A stretch of 64,000 bases of DNA from Methylobacterium fujisawaense. GTDB taxonomy: Bacteria > Pseudomonadota > Alphaproteobacteria > Rhizobiales > Beijerinckiaceae. Shown piece by piece: positions 40,241 to 48,868 of the stretch. The notes beneath the pieces are model-generated. The model saw nothing but the letters and a program-made list of their open reading frames with translations. It made no database searches and was not told where the DNA came from. Position 1 is the first letter of the stretch. Every line of letters starts with the position of its first letter. The stretch is taken from the NCBI RefSeq assembly GCF_014138435.1, contig NZ_JACJIM010000002.1, forward strand, positions 682,001 to 746,000. Reading direction: 5' to 3'. The translations under genes and the position numbers were made by a program.

Positions 40241-42031
40241 ATGCAGACCTACAAGGCCCCGCTGCGCGACATGCGCTTCGTGCTCCACGAACTGCACGCC
40301 GATCCGGGTTCCGAGCCGCTGCCCGGCCTGGAGGAGATCACGCCCGACGTCGCCGACGCCATCCTTGAGGAGGCGGCGAAGTTCTGCACCGAGCGGCTCC
40401 TGCCGCTCAACGCCTCCGGTGACGCGGAGGGCTGCCGCCTGGAGAACGGCGTCGTCCGGACGCCGAAGGGTTTTCCCGAGGCCTACGCGGCGTTCCGCGC
40501 GGGCGGTTGGACCGCGATGGGCTCCGACCCCGCCTATGGGGGCCAGGGCCTGCCGGAGACGATCAACAAGCTCGTCGAGGAGATGATCTGCTCGACCAAC
40601 CTGTCCTTCGGGCTCTATCCGGGCTTGAGCCACGGTGCCTACAAGGCGATCGCCGGTCATGCGTCGGAGGCGCTGAAGGCGGCCTACTTGCCCAAGATCG
40701 TCGACGGCACGTGGTCGGGCACCATGTGCCTGACCGAGGCCCATTGCGGCACGGATCTCGGCCTGCTGCGGACCCGCGCGGTGCCGCAGGACGACGGCTC
40801 CTACCGGATCACCGGCTCGAAGATCTTCATCTCGGCGGGCGATCACGACCTCACCGAGAACATCGTGCATCTCGTCCTCGCGCGGCTGCCCGATGCCCCC
40901 AAGGGTGTGAAGGGCATAAGCCTGTTCCTGGTGCCGAAATTCCTGCCCGCGCCGGACGGGACGCCGGGGGCGCGCAACGGCGTCACCTGCAGCGCCCTCG
41001 AGCACAAGATGGGCATCAAGGCCTCGGCCACCTGCCAGCTCTCCTTCGACGACGCCGTCGGCTGGCTCGTCGGCGAGCCGCACAAGGGCATGCGCGCGAT
41101 GTTCACGATGATGAACAGCGAGCGCCTGTCGGTGGGAATCCAGGGGCTGGGCGCCGGCGAGGCGGCCTACCAGGGCGCCGTCGCCTATGCCCGCGAGCGC
41201 CTGCAGGGGCGCGCGCTCTCGGGTGCCAAGCGGCCGGACCTGGCCGCAGACCCGATCATCGTACATCCGGACGTGCGGCGCATGCTGATGACGATCCGCG
41301 CCTACAACGAGGGCGCCCGGGCGCTCGGCGGCTGGGTCGCCCGGAGCCTCGACGTGATGGAGCGCCATCCCGATCCGGCCGAACGGCGGCGGGCGGAGGA
41401 TTTCTCGGCCCTGATGACGCCGGTGGTGAAGGCGCTGTTCACCGATCTCGGCTTCGAGGCGGCCAGCATCGGCCTGCAGGTCTACGGCGGCCACGGCTTC
41501 ATCCGAGACCACGGCATGGAGCAGTATGTCCGCGATGCCCGGATCTCGATGATCTACGAGGGCACCAACGGCGTGCAGGCCCTCGACCTCGTCGGCCGCA
41601 AGCTCCCGGCCCATGCCGGCCGGCTGCTGCGCGGCTTCTTCCACCCGGTCCTCGCCTTCCTCGACGCGGCGCTGGAGGACGATGCCCTGGCGCCCCTCGC
41701 CCTGCCCGTGTCCAAGGCGTTCGGTGCGCTCCAGCTCGCCACCGCCCACATCGCGCAACGGGGCCTCAAGGATCCGGACGAGGCCGGCGCCGCCGCGACC
41801 GATTATCTGCGGCTGTTCGGCCTGGTGGCGCTCGGCTTCATGTGGGTGCGCGCCGCCAAGGTGGCGCAGGCGGCGCTGGCCGACGGAACGCCGGAGCGGG
41901 ACTTCTACGAGGCCAAGCTCGCCACCGCCCGCTTCTTCATCGAGCGCATCCTGCCCCAGGTTGCCGGCCTGCTGGCGGCGATCAAGTCCGGCAAGGGCGC
42001 GATGATGGCCCTCGACGAGGCGATGTTCTGA
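40241..42031 (+). CDS. Acyl-CoA dehydrogenase, large DmdC-like type
   Basis: 596 residues, the length of the DmdC/FadE-type large enzymes rather than the 380-residue classical ones. Motifs: MCLTEAHCGTDLGLLRT (flavin and substrate site), then the strand ITGSKIFISAGDHDLTENIV, MNSERLSVGIQGLGAGE, YGGHGFIRDHGMEQYVRDAR and IYEGTNGVQALDLVGRKL with the catalytic glutamate. A C-terminal domain specific to this subfamily covers about residues 470-590. It does the first, FAD-dependent step of beta-oxidation (or of the related 3-methylthiopropionyl-CoA route) and passes electrons to ETF. It is third in the operon. Confidence 0.92.
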   Translation: MQTYKAPLRDMRFVLHELHADPGSEPLPGLEEITPDVADAILEEAAKFCTERLLPLNASGDAEGCRLENGVVRTPKGFPEAYAAFRAGGWTAMGSDPAYGGQGLPETINKLVEEMICSTNLSFGLYPGLSHGAYKAIAGHASEALKAAYLPKIVDGTWSGTMCLTEAHCGTDLGLLRTRAVPQDDGSYRITGSKIFISAGDHDLTENIVHLVLARLPDAPKGVKGISLFLVPKFLPAPDGTPGARNGVTCSALEHKMGIKASATCQLSFDDAVGWLVGEPHKGMRAMFTMMNSERLSVGIQGLGAGEAAYQGAVAYARERLQGRALSGAKRPDLAADPIIVHPDVRRMLMTIRAYNEGARALGGWVARSLDVMERHPDPAERRRAEDFSALMTPVVKALFTDLGFEAASIGLQVYGGHGFIRDHGMEQYVRDARISMIYEGTNGVQALDLVGRKLPAHAGRLLRGFFHPVLAFLDAALEDDALAPLALPVSKAFGALQLATAHIAQRGLKDPDEAGAAATDYLRLFGLVALGFMWVRAAKVAQAALADGTPERDFYEAKLATARFFIERILPQVAGLLAAIKSGKGAMMALDEAMF

Positions 42032-42080
42032 CCGCCCCGGACCTCCGGGGAATCCTCATGCGACTGATGGAGTGGAACGG

Positions 42081-42389
42081 ATGGCGGATCTCGGCTTGCT
42101 GGTCGACTCGATCGAGGAACGGTCGGGGGCCTTGAGCGCGCTCGGATACCGGGTGCGGTTCGACCTCACCGATGGCGGCGGCATCCTGCTCGATGCGACC
42201 GGCGGCACGGTCGCCGTGTCGATTGCCGAAGAGGGCGAGGCCGATGCCGTGATGCGCTTGAGTTCCGACAATCTGCTCAAGCTAGTGGAGGGCCGGCTCA
42301 GCCCGATGATGGCCTTCTCGACCGGCCGCCTGAAGGTGCAGGGCTCGCAGGGCGTGGCGCTGAAGCTCGCCGGTCTGCTCGATCAGTAG
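42081..42389 (+). CDS. SCP2-like lipid/acyl-CoA carrier protein
   Basis: 102 residues from ATG 42081, with GGAG 8 bases upstream; GTG 42072 is less likely. The segment VRFDLTDGGGILLDATGG followed by E-A-D-A-V-M-R-L-S-S-D-N-L-L-K-L-V-E-G-R-L-S-P-M-M-A-F-S-T-G-R-L-K-V is the SCP-2 sterol-transfer fold, whose hydrophobic tunnel binds lipids or fatty acyl-CoA. It ends the beta-oxidation operon, 49 bases after the acyl-CoA dehydrogenase, and may carry acyl substrates between the enzymes. Confidence 0.85.
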   Translation: MADLGLLVDSIEERSGALSALGYRVRFDLTDGGGILLDATGGTVAVSIAEEGEADAVMRLSSDNLLKLVEGRLSPMMAFSTGRLKVQGSQGVALKLAGLLDQ

Positions 42390-42709
42390 CCGTCCCTGCG
42401 GGTGCGCCCCCCTCATCCGCACCCGGCCATCGCGGGAGGCGCCACCGGAGGATCCGCGAGACCGTCCGAAGAATGAGCCGTGGCGGTGCAGGTGCCCGCC
42501 GCTTGGGTCGCGGTGGCGACATCGAGATCCGCGTGAAGGCCGGCGGCTCCGGGGGCCCATCGCCGACACGACGATGGCCATGCTCCCATTAAGGGGGAGC
42601 GCCGCCGAGCCGACCGGCGCCGGTCTGCGACCGCTACGAAACTTTCCGTCCGGCGCCCCCGTAAGGGCGGGTGCTACCCCTGCGTCGGGGTCGGATGGAA
42701 GGAAAAACG
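42390..42709. other. Intergenic region upstream of fasciclin gene
   Basis: 320 bases separating the beta-oxidation operon from the fasciclin gene. It contains the hairpin at 42582-42600 and presumably the fasciclin promoter. No gene seen. Confidence 0.45.
42582..42600. terminator. Short hairpin without U tract
   Basis: GCTCCC at 42582-42587 pairs with GGGAGC at 42595-42600 around a 7-base loop. It lies between the SCP2-like and fasciclin genes. No T run follows, so it is at best a weak terminator or a 5' leader structure. Confidence 0.3.
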
Positions 42710-43273
42710 ATGCCCACAGCGAACAGCCACCGCATGAAGGCGCTTGCTCTGGCCCTCGCGCTCGGTCTCGGAGCGAGCAGCGCAGCCTACGCCAAGAACC
42801 CGATGGTCGGCGGCGCGCCGATGTACGCCCAGAAGACCATCGTCGAGAACGCGGTCAACTCGAAGGATCACACCACGCTGGTCGCCGCCGTGAAGGCCGC
42901 CGGCCTGGTCGACACGCTGAACGGTCCGGGTCCGTTCACGGTGTTCGCCCCCACGAACGCGGCCTTCGCCAAGCTGCCGCCGGGCACGGTGGAGAACCTC
43001 GTCCAGCCGCAGAACAAGGCGACGCTGACGAAGATCCTGACCTACCACGTGGTCCCGGGTGTCTACACCGCCAAGGATCTGATGGCGCTCGCCAAGAAGG
43101 GCGGCGGACAGGGCACGCTCACCACGGTGGCGGGTGAGCCTCTCGCCGTCGAAGTGCAGGGCAAGAAGGTCTATGTGACCGACGTGAAGGGCAACACCGC
43201 CACGGTGACCATTCCAAACGTCATGCAATCGAACGGCGTCATCCACGTCGTCAATGCGGTGCTGATGCCCTGA
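42710..43273 (+). CDS. Secreted fasciclin (FAS1) domain protein
   Basis: 187 residues from ATG 42710 with AAGGA about 7 bases upstream. A signal peptide (ALALALALGLGASSAAYA) leads to a short linker and one FAS1 domain: AGLVDTLNGPGPFTVFAPTN, FAKLPPGT, LTYHVVPGVYTA and the final SNGVIHVVNAVLMP. FAS1 proteins serve in adhesion or bind small ligands in the envelope. The convergent ECF sigma / RskA anti-sigma pair next door is a recurring partner of such genes, so this fasciclin is probably a target of that sigma factor. Confidence 0.9.
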   Translation: MPTANSHRMKALALALALGLGASSAAYAKNPMVGGAPMYAQKTIVENAVNSKDHTTLVAAVKAAGLVDTLNGPGPFTVFAPTNAAFAKLPPGTVENLVQPQNKATLTKILTYHVVPGVYTAKDLMALAKKGGGQGTLTTVAGEPLAVEVQGKKVYVTDVKGNTATVTIPNVMQSNGVIHVVNAVLMP

Positions 43274-43288
43274 TCCACCCGGACGGTC

Positions 43289-43323
43289 CGGCGTCGGCGG
43301 CCCTGATCTGGCTGCCGACGCCG
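43289..43323. terminator. Strong hairpin between convergent genes (bidirectional terminator candidate)
   Basis: CGGCGTCGGC (43289-43298) and GCCGACGCCG (43314-43323) form a perfect 10-base stem with a 15-base loop, followed by ATTTCTC. It sits 16 bases after the fasciclin stop and 42 bases before the anti-sigma stop. Confidence 0.65.
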
Positions 43324-43364
43324 ATTTCTCGCAAACGTTGACCGCTGCGGCTGCCGAGATCGCG

Positions 43365-44060
43365 TCAGTCCGCGATGAGCTTGCCGGTGTAGACCACCGG
43401 ACCGGTCGGCTGGCCGGTGGGCGAGCCGCCGGGCGGCTCCACCGAGACCGCGATCACGCCATCCGGAGCGGCCCCCGCCGGCAGCCTCATCTGGCTCGCC
43501 GCCGTACCGACAAGGCCGAGCGGCCGCGGCCCCTGGGCACCGACATACCACACTTCCAGGCTTCGATCCGCGGGTGCCTCGGCGCTGACGGGCCTCACCA
43601 TTGCGACGCCGGTGCGCGTGTCGACGCGCACGATCAGCGCCGGGAGCGTACCCCCGCCCTGCACCACGGCCAGATAGCGGCCATCCGACGGCCTCTGCCA
43701 GGGTCCGAGCGTCAGGACCAGAGCGAGGCCAGCCGCCAGCAGCCCGGCCCCGCCTGCGGCAACTCGCCATCGCCGAAGCTGGGAGCGCAGGGCTTCGATT
43801 TGATGCAACTCCGCGCGTCCCGCCGCCGGAAGCCTCCGCAAGAGTGCAGCGCGGACATGCGGCGGCGGTGTCTCGACGGGGATCACCATCGCGAGCGGGC
43901 CGAGGCGGCGTTCCCAAGCCTGGATCCGTGCCCGTGCGACCGGATCGCGCGCGGCCTCGCCCTCCATGGCCGCACGCTCCTGCGCGTCGAGCGTTCCGAG
44001 GACGTACTCGGCCGCACGCAGATCGGGATCGTCGGGGTCTGGCGCCCTCGTACCGCTCAC
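43365..44060 (-). CDS. RskA-type anti-sigma factor
   Basis: 231 residues. The N-terminal part has AAEYVLGTLDAQERAAME, the zinc-free anti-sigma domain typical of RskA/ChrR-like proteins, then one membrane span (about residues 101-120, GLLAAGLALVLTLGP), and a periplasmic anti-sigma-K domain with DRSLEVWYVG, then A-P-D-G-V-I-A-V-S-V-E-P-P-G-G-S and T-G-P-V-V-Y-T-G-K-L. The start overlaps the sigma factor stop by ATGA, so the two are co-translated. It holds the sigma factor at the membrane until a periplasmic signal triggers proteolysis. Confidence 0.88.
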   Translation of the reverse strand: MSGTRAPDPDDPDLRAAEYVLGTLDAQERAAMEGEAARDPVARARIQAWERRLGPLAMVIPVETPPPHVRAALLRRLPAAGRAELHQIEALRSQLRRWRVAAGGAGLLAAGLALVLTLGPWQRPSDGRYLAVVQGGGTLPALIVRVDTRTGVAMVRPVSAEAPADRSLEVWYVGAQGPRPLGLVGTAASQMRLPAGAAPDGVIAVSVEPPGGSPTGQPTGPVVYTGKLIAD

Positions 44061-44623
44061 GACACCGTCTCCAGGCAGGTCTTCAAGGCGCCGAGCGCCC
44101 GGTGGAGCCAGGTCTTGATCGTGTTCACGGGACGATCGAACCGTGCGGCCAGTTCCTCACGCGAGCGCCCCTCACAATAGGCCAGCACGACGCAATCCCG
44201 GTGCGACGGTTCGAGTCGGCCGAGACATGCCACGAGGGCATTGCGGTCTTGAAACGCGCCCGCCTCGTCGTGCGGATCGATCAGCAGGTCCACCCAATCC
44301 TCGCCGCTGTCCAATTCCGGCCCCTGCACCTCCGCCTTCCGGCGTACGCTATCGATGGCGCGGTTCCGTGCGATGGTAATAAGCCAGGGCAGCGGCGGAC
44401 CGGCTTCCGGCCGATAGCTGCCCGCTGCCTGCCAGATCCGCATGTAGACGTCCTGGAGTACGTCCTCGGCCAAGCCGCGGTCGCGTTGGATACGCAGGAT
44501 CAGCCCGTAAAGTTTCGGGCTTGAGACATCGTAGAGTTCAGCGAGCCGGTCCGCCTCACCTCGAGCGATTCCTGCAAGCAGCCGGCGCAGCGTGGCGTCG
44601 TCGGCCAACATGGGCCCCCGCAT
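44057..44623 (-). CDS. ECF RNA polymerase sigma factor
   Basis: 188 residues from ATG 44623 (AGGCG about 11 bases upstream; ATG 44611 is possible). Region 2 shows ELYDVSSPKLYGLILRI and AEDVLQDVYMRIWQ, with PLPWLITIARNRAIDSVRR. Region 4 shows LEPSHRDCVVLAYCEGRS, then R-E-E-L-A-A-R-F and V-N-T-I-K-T-W-L-H-R-A-L, the DNA-reading helix-turn-helix. It belongs with the RskA-linked ECF group. It overlaps the anti-sigma gene by four bases and is likely autoregulated together with the fasciclin gene; a consensus promoter could not be fixed by eye. Confidence 0.9.
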   Translation of the reverse strand: MRGPMLADDATLRRLLAGIARGEADRLAELYDVSSPKLYGLILRIQRDRGLAEDVLQDVYMRIWQAAGSYRPEAGPPLPWLITIARNRAIDSVRRKAEVQGPELDSGEDWVDLLIDPHDEAGAFQDRNALVACLGRLEPSHRDCVVLAYCEGRSREELAARFDRPVNTIKTWLHRALGALKTCLETVS

Positions 44624-45028
44624 AGTTCGAGGCGCCTGCCATCGGACGCCCTCCCGGATGATGCTCTTAGACCAAGCCTCGGGACTCTGACGATCCCCCC
44701 TCGCATGCGGCCGGAGGGGGCGCCACAGACGGACGATCCGGCCGCCGGTCCAGGTCACAGGGCGTCGGCGTGCTTGTTCGCCCGCTGCCGGAATGGCCAA
44801 CCAGAGGGGGAGAGAGATCGATCTTCGCTGAAGGCCGGTTCGCGGCGCAAATTCGCGTAAGCCTCGAATCGTCCCAGACGCGGCGCGGGACACTGAGCCA
44901 TGGCCCTCCCGGCATCGCCCGTGCGTCAATCCATATTTCGCGTTGTCTGGAGCAGTGATCCATATAAAATCGATATTGACCGGTTCGACCCGTTAGCGGT
45001 CAGAGTCGCGCTTCCCTCAGGTCGCTTC
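44624..45028. promoter_or_regulatory. Divergent promoter region between sigma factor and peroxiredoxin operon
   Basis: 405 bases. The last part contains an AT-rich element (44961-44978) in otherwise GC-rich DNA, a candidate site for the sulfur-module repressor. No gene seen. Confidence 0.45.
44961..44978. promoter_or_regulatory. AT-rich element, candidate BigR-like operator
   Basis: CATATAAAATCGATATTG lies 51 bases before the peroxiredoxin start. Its reverse complement shares ATCGAT and TTATATG with the element in front of the tauE-like gene. Binding is inferred. Confidence 0.4.
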
Positions 45029-45682
45029 ATGGCTATCGATATCGACAGTGGCGTCACCGCTGCGCCTCACCCCGCCGGCCCGCCCATTATCGGGGACGGC
45101 GCACCGAACTTCCGGGCCCGCACCACGATGGGCCCGCGCACGCTCTCGTCCTATCGGGGCCGCTGGCTGGTGTTCTTCTCGCATCCCGCGGACTTCACGC
45201 CGGTCTGCACCAGCGAGTTCGTGGCTTTCGCCCGGGCCCACGAGGCTTTCCAGGCTCTGGATTGCGACCTCCTCGCCCTCTCCGTCGACAGCCTGTCGTC
45301 GCACTTGGCGTGGCAACAGAGCATCGAGCAGCGTTTCGGTGTGCGAATGCCGTTCCCGATCGTCGAGGATCCGGCCATGGGCATCGCCCGTGCCTATGGC
45401 ATGCTGCCGGCGGGAGCGGCGTCGAGCGCCACGGTGCGCACCACGTTCGTCATCGATCCGGAGGGGATCGTGCGCGCCCTCGTGACCTACCCGCTGACGG
45501 TAGGGCGCAGCGTCGCCGAGATCCTGCGGCTTGTGAGGGCGCTTCAGGCCTCCGACGCGGCCGACGTCTCGACGCCCGAGGGATGGCAACCGGGCGAGCC
45601 GGTGCTCGCGAATCCACCGATGACGAGCGAAGAGATCGGCGACTGCGGGACCGACTGGTATTACAGGTTGGAAAGCGTCTGA
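45029..45682 (+). CDS. Peroxiredoxin, Prx6/1-Cys-like
   Basis: 217 residues from ATG 45029 (AGG 9 bases upstream); longer frames reach 44900 but add no family sequence. The active site is [14 protein letters not shown] with peroxidatic C60 and Thr57. The length and C-terminal arm ([13 protein letters not shown], then [12 protein letters not shown]) match the Prx6 group. It reduces peroxides, or possibly persulfides, with a thiol donor. It heads an operon with the ArsR-type repressor and PmpBA; the stop of this gene overlaps the next start (TGATG). The linkage suggests protection during sulfide or sulfane-sulfur handling. Confidence 0.88.
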   Translation: MAIDIDSGVTAAPHPAGPPIIGDGAPNFRARTTMGPRTLSSYRGRWLVFFSHPADFTPVCTSEFVAFARAHEAFQALDCDLLALSVDSLSSHLAWQQSIEQRFGVRMPFPIVEDPAMGIARAYGMLPAGAASSATVRTTFVIDPEGIVRALVTYPLTVGRSVAEILRLVRALQASDAADVSTPEGWQPGEPVLANPPMTSEEIGDCGTDWYYRLESV

Positions 45683-46071
45683 TGGCACCCGGCACGGACG
45701 AGACCAAGGCGAGCGCGGCCGCCGAGTTGCTCAAGCTCGTCGCAAACCCCAACCGGCTGCGCATCCTCTACCTGCTGACGGAGGGCGAGCGCTCGGTTTC
45801 GGAGATCGAGCAGCGCCTCGGCATCCGTCAGCCGACCCTGTCGCAGCAGCTCGGCGAATTGCGCAACGCCGGGATCGTCACCACACGGCGCGCGCACAAG
45901 GTCGTATTCTACAGCCTGACGGAGGCCCGCACGCGTGCGCTCCTCGATGCGATCGAGGATATCTTGATCGTCAACCGCCCGCAGCGGCGCCTGGCGGCGC
46001 GCAGCCCCGACGCGCGCGAACGGGCCCTCGGGCAGGCCGCGATGTTCGGCCAGATCGGAGACGCGCCATGA
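45682..46071 (+). CDS. ArsR/SmtB-family repressor, BigR/SqrR-like but without cysteine
   Basis: 129 residues from ATG 45682, overlapping the peroxiredoxin stop. The winged helix is clear: [37 protein letters not shown] and [16 protein letters not shown]. This closely follows BigR/SqrR/YgaV, the persulfide-responsive repressors of sulfide oxidation genes. Those proteins sense with two conserved Cys; here the first site is Tyr (R-I-L-Y-L-L) and the whole protein has no Cys. It may sense differently or need a partner. It overlaps the PmpB start by ATGA. Confidence 0.87.
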   Translation: MAPGTDETKASAAAELLKLVANPNRLRILYLLTEGERSVSEIEQRLGIRQPTLSQQLGELRNAGIVTTRRAHKVVFYSLTEARTRALLDAIEDILIVNRPQRRLAARSPDARERALGQAAMFGQIGDAP

Positions 46072-46487
46072 ATGCCTTTCTCGCCCCCCTCGCCGGTGGT
46101 GCCCTGATCGGCGCCTCGGCGGCCCTGCTGCTCCTCGCCAATGGCCGCATCGCGGGGATCAGCGGCATCGTCGGCGGATTGCTCGGCCCGGCCTCTCGGG
46201 ACTGGGCTTGGCGGGTGGCCTTTCTCGTGGGGCTCTTCGCCGGCCCTGCCCTGTTCAGAGCGACGACGGGCCATTGGCCGCAAATCCGCATCGATGCCTC
46301 CTGGCCGATGCTTGTCGGGGCCGGGCTTCTGGTCGGGTTCGGGACGCGTCTGGGGTCGGGGTGCACCAGCGGTCACGGGGTCTGCGGCCTCGCGCGGCTC
46401 TCGCCGCGTTCCCTCGTAGCAGTCGCGACGTTCATGGCCGCCGCGATCATCACTGTCTTCCTCGTTCGGCACGGCCTGGTCCGATGA
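46068..46487 (+). CDS. pmpB: PmpB-like YeeE/YedE sulfur transport subunit
   Basis: 139 residues, four membrane spans. It carries the YeeE/YedE signature [20 protein letters not shown] with C99 and C106. In the thiosulfate carrier YeeE, conserved cysteines pass the sulfur compound along the channel. Short YeeE/YedE genes in pairs next to a BigR-type regulator are known as PmpA/PmpB and are thought to move sulfite, thiosulfate or sulfane sulfur. Overlaps the repressor stop and the pmpA start by four bases each, so translation is coupled. Confidence 0.85.
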   Translation: MNAFLAPLAGGALIGASAALLLLANGRIAGISGIVGGLLGPASRDWAWRVAFLVGLFAGPALFRATTGHWPQIRIDASWPMLVGAGLLVGFGTRLGSGCTSGHGVCGLARLSPRSLVAVATFMAAAIITVFLVRHGLVR

Positions 46488-46930
46488 ACACCCCGCGCCT
46501 CCTCGCAGCCTTCGCAAGCGGCCTGCTCTTCGGAGCGGGGCTCGCCCTTTCGGGCATGATGGACCCCGCACGCGTGCTGGGCTTCCTCGATGTCGCGGGG
46601 GCCTGGGATCCCAGCCTCGCCTTCGTCCTGGCCGGGGCCGTCGGCGTCTCGGCCCTCGGCTACGCGGTCAAGGCCCGGATGCCCCGGCCTGCCCTCGCGG
46701 ACCAGTTCGAGATACCGGCGAACCGGAGCGTCGATGCCCGCCTGCTCGGGGGCGCCGTCCTGTTCGGAATCGGCTGGGGACTCGCCGGCTTCTGCCCCGG
46801 CCCGGCCCTGGCCGGTCTGACACTCGGCCTGCCGGAGGTCGCGCTGTTCGTTGCGGCGATGTTCGCCGGGATGCTGCTCTTTCGGTTCACCGCCCCGCGC
46901 TCGACGGGACCGATCACGGTGAGCCGCTGA
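46484..46930 (+). CDS. pmpA: PmpA-like YeeE/YedE sulfur transport subunit
   Basis: 148 residues from ATG 46484, overlapping the pmpB stop. About four membrane spans, with the family motifs [20 protein letters not shown] and [14 protein letters not shown] with C104. Together with PmpB it matches the two halves of full-length YeeE. It is last in the operon peroxiredoxin - repressor - pmpB - pmpA, and a nested hairpin follows its stop. Confidence 0.87.
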   Translation: MNTPRLLAAFASGLLFGAGLALSGMMDPARVLGFLDVAGAWDPSLAFVLAGAVGVSALGYAVKARMPRPALADQFEIPANRSVDARLLGGAVLFGIGWGLAGFCPGPALAGLTLGLPEVALFVAAMFAGMLLFRFTAPRSTGPITVSR

Positions 46931-46934
46931 GGGC

Positions 46935-46968
46935 GGAGGCGCCAGCCCGTAGGCGGGCACCGGCCTCC
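46935..46968. terminator. Nested hairpin between convergent pmpA and SQR genes
   Basis: An outer stem GGAGGC/GCCTCC (46935-46940 with 46963-46968) encloses an inner stem GCCCG/CGGGC. It fills nearly the whole 42-base gap between the two stops. No T run, so termination strength is uncertain. Confidence 0.5.
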
Positions 46969-46972
46969 CCGA

Positions 46973-48668
46973 TCAGGCGGTCCGTTCGGCTCGCTGCGGT
47001 TTCGCCATCCACTCTCGGCCCTTCAGCATAGCCTTCCAGTACAGCGGGGGCAGCATCCGTTCCTTGAGCAGCCACGCCACGCGGCTCAGCTTCGTGCCGT
47101 CGATCAGCCAAGCCGGGAAGCTCGGCATCAGCGTTCCGCCATATCCGAATTCCGCGAGCAGAATCTTTCCGCGCTCAACCGTCAGGGGGCACGACCCGTA
47201 GCCGTCGTAGGCGACCTCGGCCCCGCGCAGATGCCCCATCTCGACGAGGAGATTGTGGGCTACGACCGGGGCCTGTTTGCGCGCGGCGGCGGCCGTCTTG
47301 GCATTGGAAGCGCCGATCGCATCGCCCAAGGCGTAGATCGCGGGAAAGCGCGCGTGGCGCAGGCTCGCGGGATCAACGGCGATCCAGCCGGCCACGTCGG
47401 CGAGCGGGGACGCACGGATGAAATCGGGCGCCTGCTGCGGCGGCACGACGTGGATCATGTCGAAATCGGTCTCGATCGTCTCGCAGATGCCGGTCTCGGT
47501 CTGGCGGGAGAACCACGCGCGCTTGGCGGGGCCGTCGATCCGCGTCAGCGTATGGCGAAAGTTCAGGCGCGCATCGTAACGATTCACATAAGTCATCAAT
47601 GCGGGGACATAATCCTCGACGCCGAACAGCGCCGGACTGACCGTGTATAATTCGACGTCGATATCTTTGAGCCGGCCCTGGCGTAGCCAGTGATCGGCCG
47701 AGAGATACATCGCCTTCTGCGGGGCGCCGGCGCATTTGATCGGCATGGGCGGCTGCGTGAACAGGGCGCGGCCGGCGCGCAGGGTCTGTACGAGTTCCCA
47801 GGTGTCGGGCGCCAGATCGTAGCGGTAATTGGAGGTGACGCCGTTCCGCCCGAGGGTTTCGGTCAACCCCGCGACACCGGCCCAATCGAGCGTCAGACCG
47901 GGCGCGACGACGAGTCGATCGTAGCGCACAGTTTGGTGCCCCTCCAAGATCACGGTGTTCCGATCCGGCTCGAAGGCAGCCACAGCGTCCTTGATCCAGC
48001 ATACGCCTGTGGGAATCAGCGAGGCCATGGTCCTGGCTGTGACGGCGGGCGAAAAGATTCCGCCGCCGACCATGGTCCAGCCTGGCTGGTAATAGTGCAC
48101 ATCGGCGGGCTCGATCAGCGCGATGTCGAGATCGGGCTTGCGCGCCTTGAGACTGGCCGCCACGGCAATGCCGCCGGCCCCACCGCCGATGACGACCACG
48201 GTGTGGAACAGATCGGCCGATGCCTTCCGGCTGCGGCTGACCGCGGCGATGCGCCCGACAACGCCGGACAGGTCGTAGCCGGCTGCCCTCGCCGTTGACA
48301 GGATCTCCCGCAGAGGACGGCCGCGGGCCCCCTCGTCGAACGACCACAGCGTCGCCGAACGCATTCCCGTGCGGCAATAGGCGAAGAGAGGCTTGGGCAG
48401 CGCCGCGCGCGACGCCGAATGCCGCCGCGTTCTCGTCGGAGACCTTGCCGGACACGACGGGCAGATCGTGGGCCTCGAGCCCCGCGGCGTGAGCAGCGGC
48501 CTCGATCTCCGCGAAATTCGGCTGATCCACGCCCTCTCCGTCCGGGCGATTGCAGATTACGGCCCGGAAGCCGGCCTGCGCGATATGCACGAGATCGGCA
48601 TGAAAGATCTGCCCCGCGACCGACAGATCCGGCGTCAGGCGCTTTGATTCCATCGTCGCATCCATCAT
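46973..48668 (-). pseudogene. DUF442 (BLH) sulfurtransferase - sulfide:quinone oxidoreductase fusion, frameshifted
   Basis: The start region (ATG 48668, more likely ATG 48653 at MESKRLTPDLSVAGQ) encodes a DUF442 domain up to DENAAAFGVA. The frame is then lost: PKPLFAYCRTGMRSATLW, with the catalytic C-R-T-G, lies in another frame, which runs on without a break into the SQR part. The shift lies near 48405-48425 in a CGCGCGCG run. The SQR part has FAD site VVVIGGGAGGIAVAASL, redox cysteines in PIKCAGAPQK and GYGSCPLTV, and the C-terminal membrane-binding helices. This matches type II SQR like mitochondrial SQOR. It oxidises sulfide to sulfane sulfur and feeds the quinone pool. Either a true lesion, a slippage-dependent gene or a sequencing error; the rest of the gene looks well preserved. 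Confidence 0.8.
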
Positions 48669-48690
48669 TATATATTATACGTATATGATG
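48663..48690. promoter_or_regulatory. AT-rich inverted repeat at the SQR gene start, candidate operator
   Basis: Arms CATCAT (48663-48668) and ATGATG (48685-48690) flank AT-only sequence including the palindrome TATACGTATA (48676-48685). It overlaps or just precedes the SQR start codon. It is strikingly AT-rich in a GC-rich region and fits a BigR-type site. Confidence 0.45.
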
Positions 48691-48767
48691 AGCTGAATCG
48701 ATAAGATAACATATTGACAGCCGCGGCAACTGATCGTCATATGCGCGGAGAGACTCAGGCTCAGGCC

Positions 48768-48787
48768 TATCGATATATTCTTATATG
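48768..48787. promoter_or_regulatory. AT-rich element upstream of the tauE-like gene
   Basis: TATCGATATATTCTTATATG, about 80 bases before the start. It shares ATCGAT and TTATATG with the reverse complement of the element at 44961-44978. Confidence 0.4.
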
Positions 48788-48868
48788 AAATGAACGACGG
48801 CTCAGGGCGCGTCCTGCCCTGCCACCCGTCAGATGTCGGTCTAGCGGAAGATCGGAGAGACACTGCAG

